Below are positions 4,540 through 6,892 of a stretch of 6,892 nt of DNA, piece after piece. Below the pieces are notes generated by a model that worked only from the letters and a program-made list of their open reading frames with translations, was not told where the DNA came from and made no database searches. The DNA is from Planctomycetes bacterium UBA4800. GTDB lineage: Bacteria; Planctomycetota; UBA8108; UBA8890; UBA8898. The stretch is taken from assembly GCA_002402755.1 (NCBI GenBank), contig DHGK01000329.1, forward strand, positions 1 to 6,892, written 5' to 3'. The position numbers were made by a program, and so were the translations under genes. Every line of letters starts with the position of its first letter. Position 1 is the first letter of the stretch.

Positions 4540-6892
4540 ATGAACCATCGACATACAGCACTGGTTTTCGCGATCGCGATGTGCGTTGCGACCGCCTCCG
4601 CGGCCGCGGCGTTCGACATGGCGGCGTTCGAGAAGAACGTCGGGAGCCTGGCGGCGTACACGGCCGGGCAGAGCCCCGCCGATCTCGGCTTCATCGAAAA
4701 CGCCGTCGCGCAGGCCTCGAAAGACCCGTCGGTGCGCGGGCCGGCGGAGCAGAAGCTGCTCGAGGCCCTCGATGCGGCGACGACGGCTGACGCGAAATCG
4801 TTCATCTGCAGGCAGCTCTGGATCATCGGCACGGCCGCCGCCGTGCCGCGGCTCGAGAAGCTGCTTGCCGACCGGGAGCTCTCGCACATGGCGCGCTACG
4901 CGCTCGCCGGCATGAACGCGCCCGAGGCCTCGCAGGCGCTCCGGCGCGCGCTGGGGACGACAAGCGGCTGGATCAAGGCCGGCATCATCGACACCCTCGT
5001 CCAGCGCGGTTGCCGCGCGGCGCTGCCGGATGTGGCCCCGCTCGCGGGCGCGGCTGACAGGGAAGTCGCCCTCGCGGCGGCCAAGGCGCTCGGGCGCTTC
5101 GGCGGCGCGGAGGCGGTGAAGGCGCTCGAGGCCGCGCGCGCAGCCGCGCCCGAACCGGTCGCGATCGAGATCGACGATGCGCTGCTCGCCTGCGCCGAGA
5201 AGCTCCGCGCGGAGGGCAAAAACGAGGACGCCGCGAAGGTCTACGCCGAGTTCTACCCGTCCGGCCGCTCCGAGCAACTGCGCGTGGCGGGCCTGCGCGG
5301 CCTTGCCGCGACGCGCGGCGACAAGGCGGCCGATCTGCTCGTCGCGGCGATCAAGGGCGCGGGCAGCGACGCGGCGCTCAGGCGCAACGCCATCGCCATG
5401 CTCGCGCTGCTCGAGAACGGTGCACCGGCCGGGAAGCTCGCCGAGCTCTACGGCGCGCTCGGCCCCGAGGACCAGGAACTGGTCGTGCGCGCCGCGGCGT
5501 CGCGCGGCGATGCGGCCGCGATCGTCATGGATGCCGTGAAGAACCAGAACGCGGCGGTGCGGGTCGCGGCGCTCGACGCCCTCGGCGACGCAGGGACGCC
5601 GGAGGCGCTCGCCGCTCTCGCGCGGACGGCCGCGACTGGGGAGGGTCGCGAGAAAGATGTCGCGCGGGCGAGCCTGACGCGGCTGCGCGGCCCCGACATC
5701 GAGGCGGCGTTCGTGCGCGGGGCGGAGGCGGGCGATGCCGCCTGCCGCGTCGAGGTGATCCAGGCGATCGGCAGGCGCACGATGCGCGGCGCCTTCGAGC
5801 CGCTCGCGAAGATCGCCGCCGGGGATGCCGATGCCGCCGTCCGCCGGGAGGCGATCATCGCCATGGGACGCGTCGGCACGCGCGCCGGCCTTGGAAACGT
5901 GCTTGCGCTCGTCGCGGCGCCCAAGGAAGACCAGGACCGCGGCGCGGCGGCGGAAGCGGCGCGGACTCTCTTCCGCACCGCCGGCAACAAGGATGGCCAG
6001 GCCGGCGCCGTGATCGCGGCGCTTGCATCGGCCCCCGCCGGCGGCAAGGCGGAGCTGCTTCGCCTTCTTGCGGTGCCGGCGACGCCGCAGGCGCTCGAGG
6101 CCGTGCGCGCGGTGCTCCAGGACCAGGATCTGGTCGTGAGGGACGCAGCCTTCGCGACGCTCGGCGACTGGCCGAACGCCGAGCCGGCGGCCGATCTCTT
6201 CGCGATTGCCTCGGGAAGCGGCGATGCGGCGCAGAAGGCGGCGGCCTTGCGCGCGTTCGTCCGGATCGCGCCCTACGCCGAGGACTCGACGCCGCTCTTC
6301 GTCAAGGCGCTCGAGCTTGCCGCGACGCCCGACGAGGTGAAGTTCGTACTCGACGGCATGGGCAAGGCCGACACGTGCGCGGCGCTCTCGGTTGCCGAGG
6401 GTTACATGACGAAGGACGAGTTCAGGGCCGAGGCCTGCCGCGCCGCCGTGCGCATCGCGCGCAACTGCTGCTGGGAGGACTCCGAGAAGACGAGAGCGGT
6501 GCTCGCCAAGGTCGCCGCGGCGACGCAGGACGGCGGCCTCAAGGAGGAGATCGGGCGCATCACCGCGGACATGGACAGGTGGAAGAGCCACATCTTCGCG
6601 TGGCGCGGCGCGGGTCCCTTCACTCTTGAGGACGTGCAGGACGGCCCGAAGGTCTTCGGCACGGCGTTCCCGCCCGAGAGTCCGGATGCGAAGGATGTGG
6701 CGTGGGTGCGCGTCAAGACGCATCTCGAGGGCGAGCGCATCAACCTGGAGGCGACCTTCGGTCCGATCGACTTCTGCTGCGCGTACCTGCGCACGGTCAT
6801 CGTGTCGCCGGTCGAGCAGGAGGCCCGCCTGGAGTTCGGGGCCGACGACTATGCCAAGGCCTGGCTCAACGGCGCCCCGGCGGGCGCCGGCA
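4540..6892 (+). CDS. Exported HEAT-repeat protein with C-terminal jelly-roll module, 3' end missing
   Basis: A frame open from ATG 4540 to the window edge gives 784 codons with no stop. Residues 1-24 are a signal peptide (MNHRHTALVF start, hydrophobic core, ASAAAA before FDM). Cys15 is preceded by IAM, which does not fit a lipobox. From about residue 90 to 640 the protein is a series of roughly 30-40-residue Ala/Leu/Arg-rich helical pairs typical of HEAT repeats. Clear examples are REVALAAAKALGRFG (174-188), AAVRVAALDALGDAGTPEAL (338-357) and AAVRREAIIAMGRVGT (432-447). From about 683 a different module begins (FAWRGAGPF, then FGPIDFCCAYLRTVIVSP). It continues to LEFGADDYAKAWLNG (764-778), resembling the SDDG-x-K-x-WLNG jelly-roll ending of HEAT proteins in planctomycete-like bacteria. 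HEAT solenoids bind proteins and are not enzymes; the partner is unknown. It probably forms an operon with the oxidoreductase. Confidence 0.88.
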   Translation, partial: MNHRHTALVFAIAMCVATASAAAAFDMAAFEKNVGSLAAYTAGQSPADLGFIENAVAQASKDPSVRGPAEQKLLEALDAATTADAKSFICRQLWIIGTAAAVPRLEKLLADRELSHMARYALAGMNAPEASQALRRALGTTSGWIKAGIIDTLVQRGCRAALPDVAPLAGAADREVALAAAKALGRFGGAEAVKALEAARAAAPEPVAIEIDDALLACAEKLRAEGKNEDAAKVYAEFYPSGRSEQLRVAGLRGLAATRGDKAADLLVAAIKGAGSDAALRRNAIAMLALLENGAPAGKLAELYGALGPEDQELVVRAAASRGDAAAIVMDAVKNQNAAVRVAALDALGDAGTPEALAALARTAATGEGREKDVARASLTRLRGPDIEAAFVRGAEAGDAACRVEVIQAIGRRTMRGAFEPLAKIAAGDADAAVRREAIIAMGRVGTRAGLGNVLALVAAPKEDQDRGAAAEAARTLFRTAGNKDGQAGAVIAALASAPAGGKAELLRLLAVPATPQALEAVRAVLQDQDLVVRDAAFATLGDWPNAEPAADLFAIASGSGDAAQKAAALRAFVRIAPYAEDSTPLFVKALELAATPDEVKFVLDGMGKADTCAALSVAEGYMTKDEFRAEACRAAVRIARNCCWEDSEKTRAVLAKVAAATQDGGLKEEIGRITADMDRWKSHIFAWRGAGPFTLEDVQDGPKVFGTAFPPESPDAKDVAWVRVKTHLEGERINLEATFGPIDFCCAYLRTVIVSPVEQEARLEFGADDYAKAWLNGAPAGAG

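Noticed and set aside
4582..4584. Cys15 of the HEAT protein as a lipoprotein anchor
   Set aside because: The preceding residues (Ile-Ala-Met) do not fit a lipobox, and a standard signal peptidase I site (ASAAAA) follows.
3229..6723. Very long open frame (1164 codons) on the - strand opposite the oxidoreductase and HEAT genes
   Set aside because: Its product is Arg/Ala/His-rich low-complexity sequence with no domain. The + strand carries clear family motifs, signal peptides and ribosome-binding sites. Long antisense frames are expected when third positions are nearly all G/C.

Overview
The window is uniformly GC-rich (roughly 70% by eye) and all of its genes lie on the + strand. It holds four protein-coding genes: two complete ones in the middle and one cut off at each window edge. 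No rRNA, tRNA, CRISPR array, insertion sequence or integrase was seen. Third codon positions are strongly G/C in all four genes, so nothing suggests recent transfer. The gene types are a LamG-type jelly-roll protein, an exported multidomain glycosidase-like protein with a malectin module, a Tat-exported Gfo/Idh/MocA oxidoreductase, and a HEAT-repeat protein with a C-terminal jelly-roll. This mix is characteristic of heterotrophic glycan degraders of the Planctomycetota / Verrucomicrobiota / Lentisphaerota type and similar environmental lineages. That placement is inference from gene content only.

Layout. Positions 2-565 are the C-terminal end of a LamG-like protein. Thirteen bases later, with its ribosome-binding site overlapping the previous stop codon, comes an 850-residue exported protein (579-3131). 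It has an apparently helical catalytic-type domain, a galactose-binding-like module and a malectin-like (CBM57-type) module. A 178-base gap (3132-3309) holds a plausible sigma70-type promoter with TACAAT as its -10 element, and a small hairpin in the leader. Next is a 403-residue Gfo/Idh/MocA oxidoreductase with a twin-arginine signal (3310-4521). After an 18-base gap, a HEAT-repeat protein with a signal peptide starts at 4540 and is still open at the window end.

Functionally, the window looks like part of a locus for breaking down or remodelling a complex glycan outside the cytoplasm. All three genes whose N-termini are visible carry export signals. Two of the four proteins have recognisable carbohydrate-binding-type or LamG modules, and a third ends in a related jelly-roll. 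One possible logic is that the Tat-exported oxidoreductase, folded with its nicotinamide cofactor in the cytoplasm, does redox chemistry on sugars that the glycosidase-like protein binds or releases. The substrate cannot be read from the sequence. The most unusual element is the 850-residue protein, whose N-terminal domain I cannot assign firmly to a named family. It is cysteine-rich and contains a Cys-Cys pair distantly reminiscent of the GH127/GH146 zinc-thiolate glycosidases.
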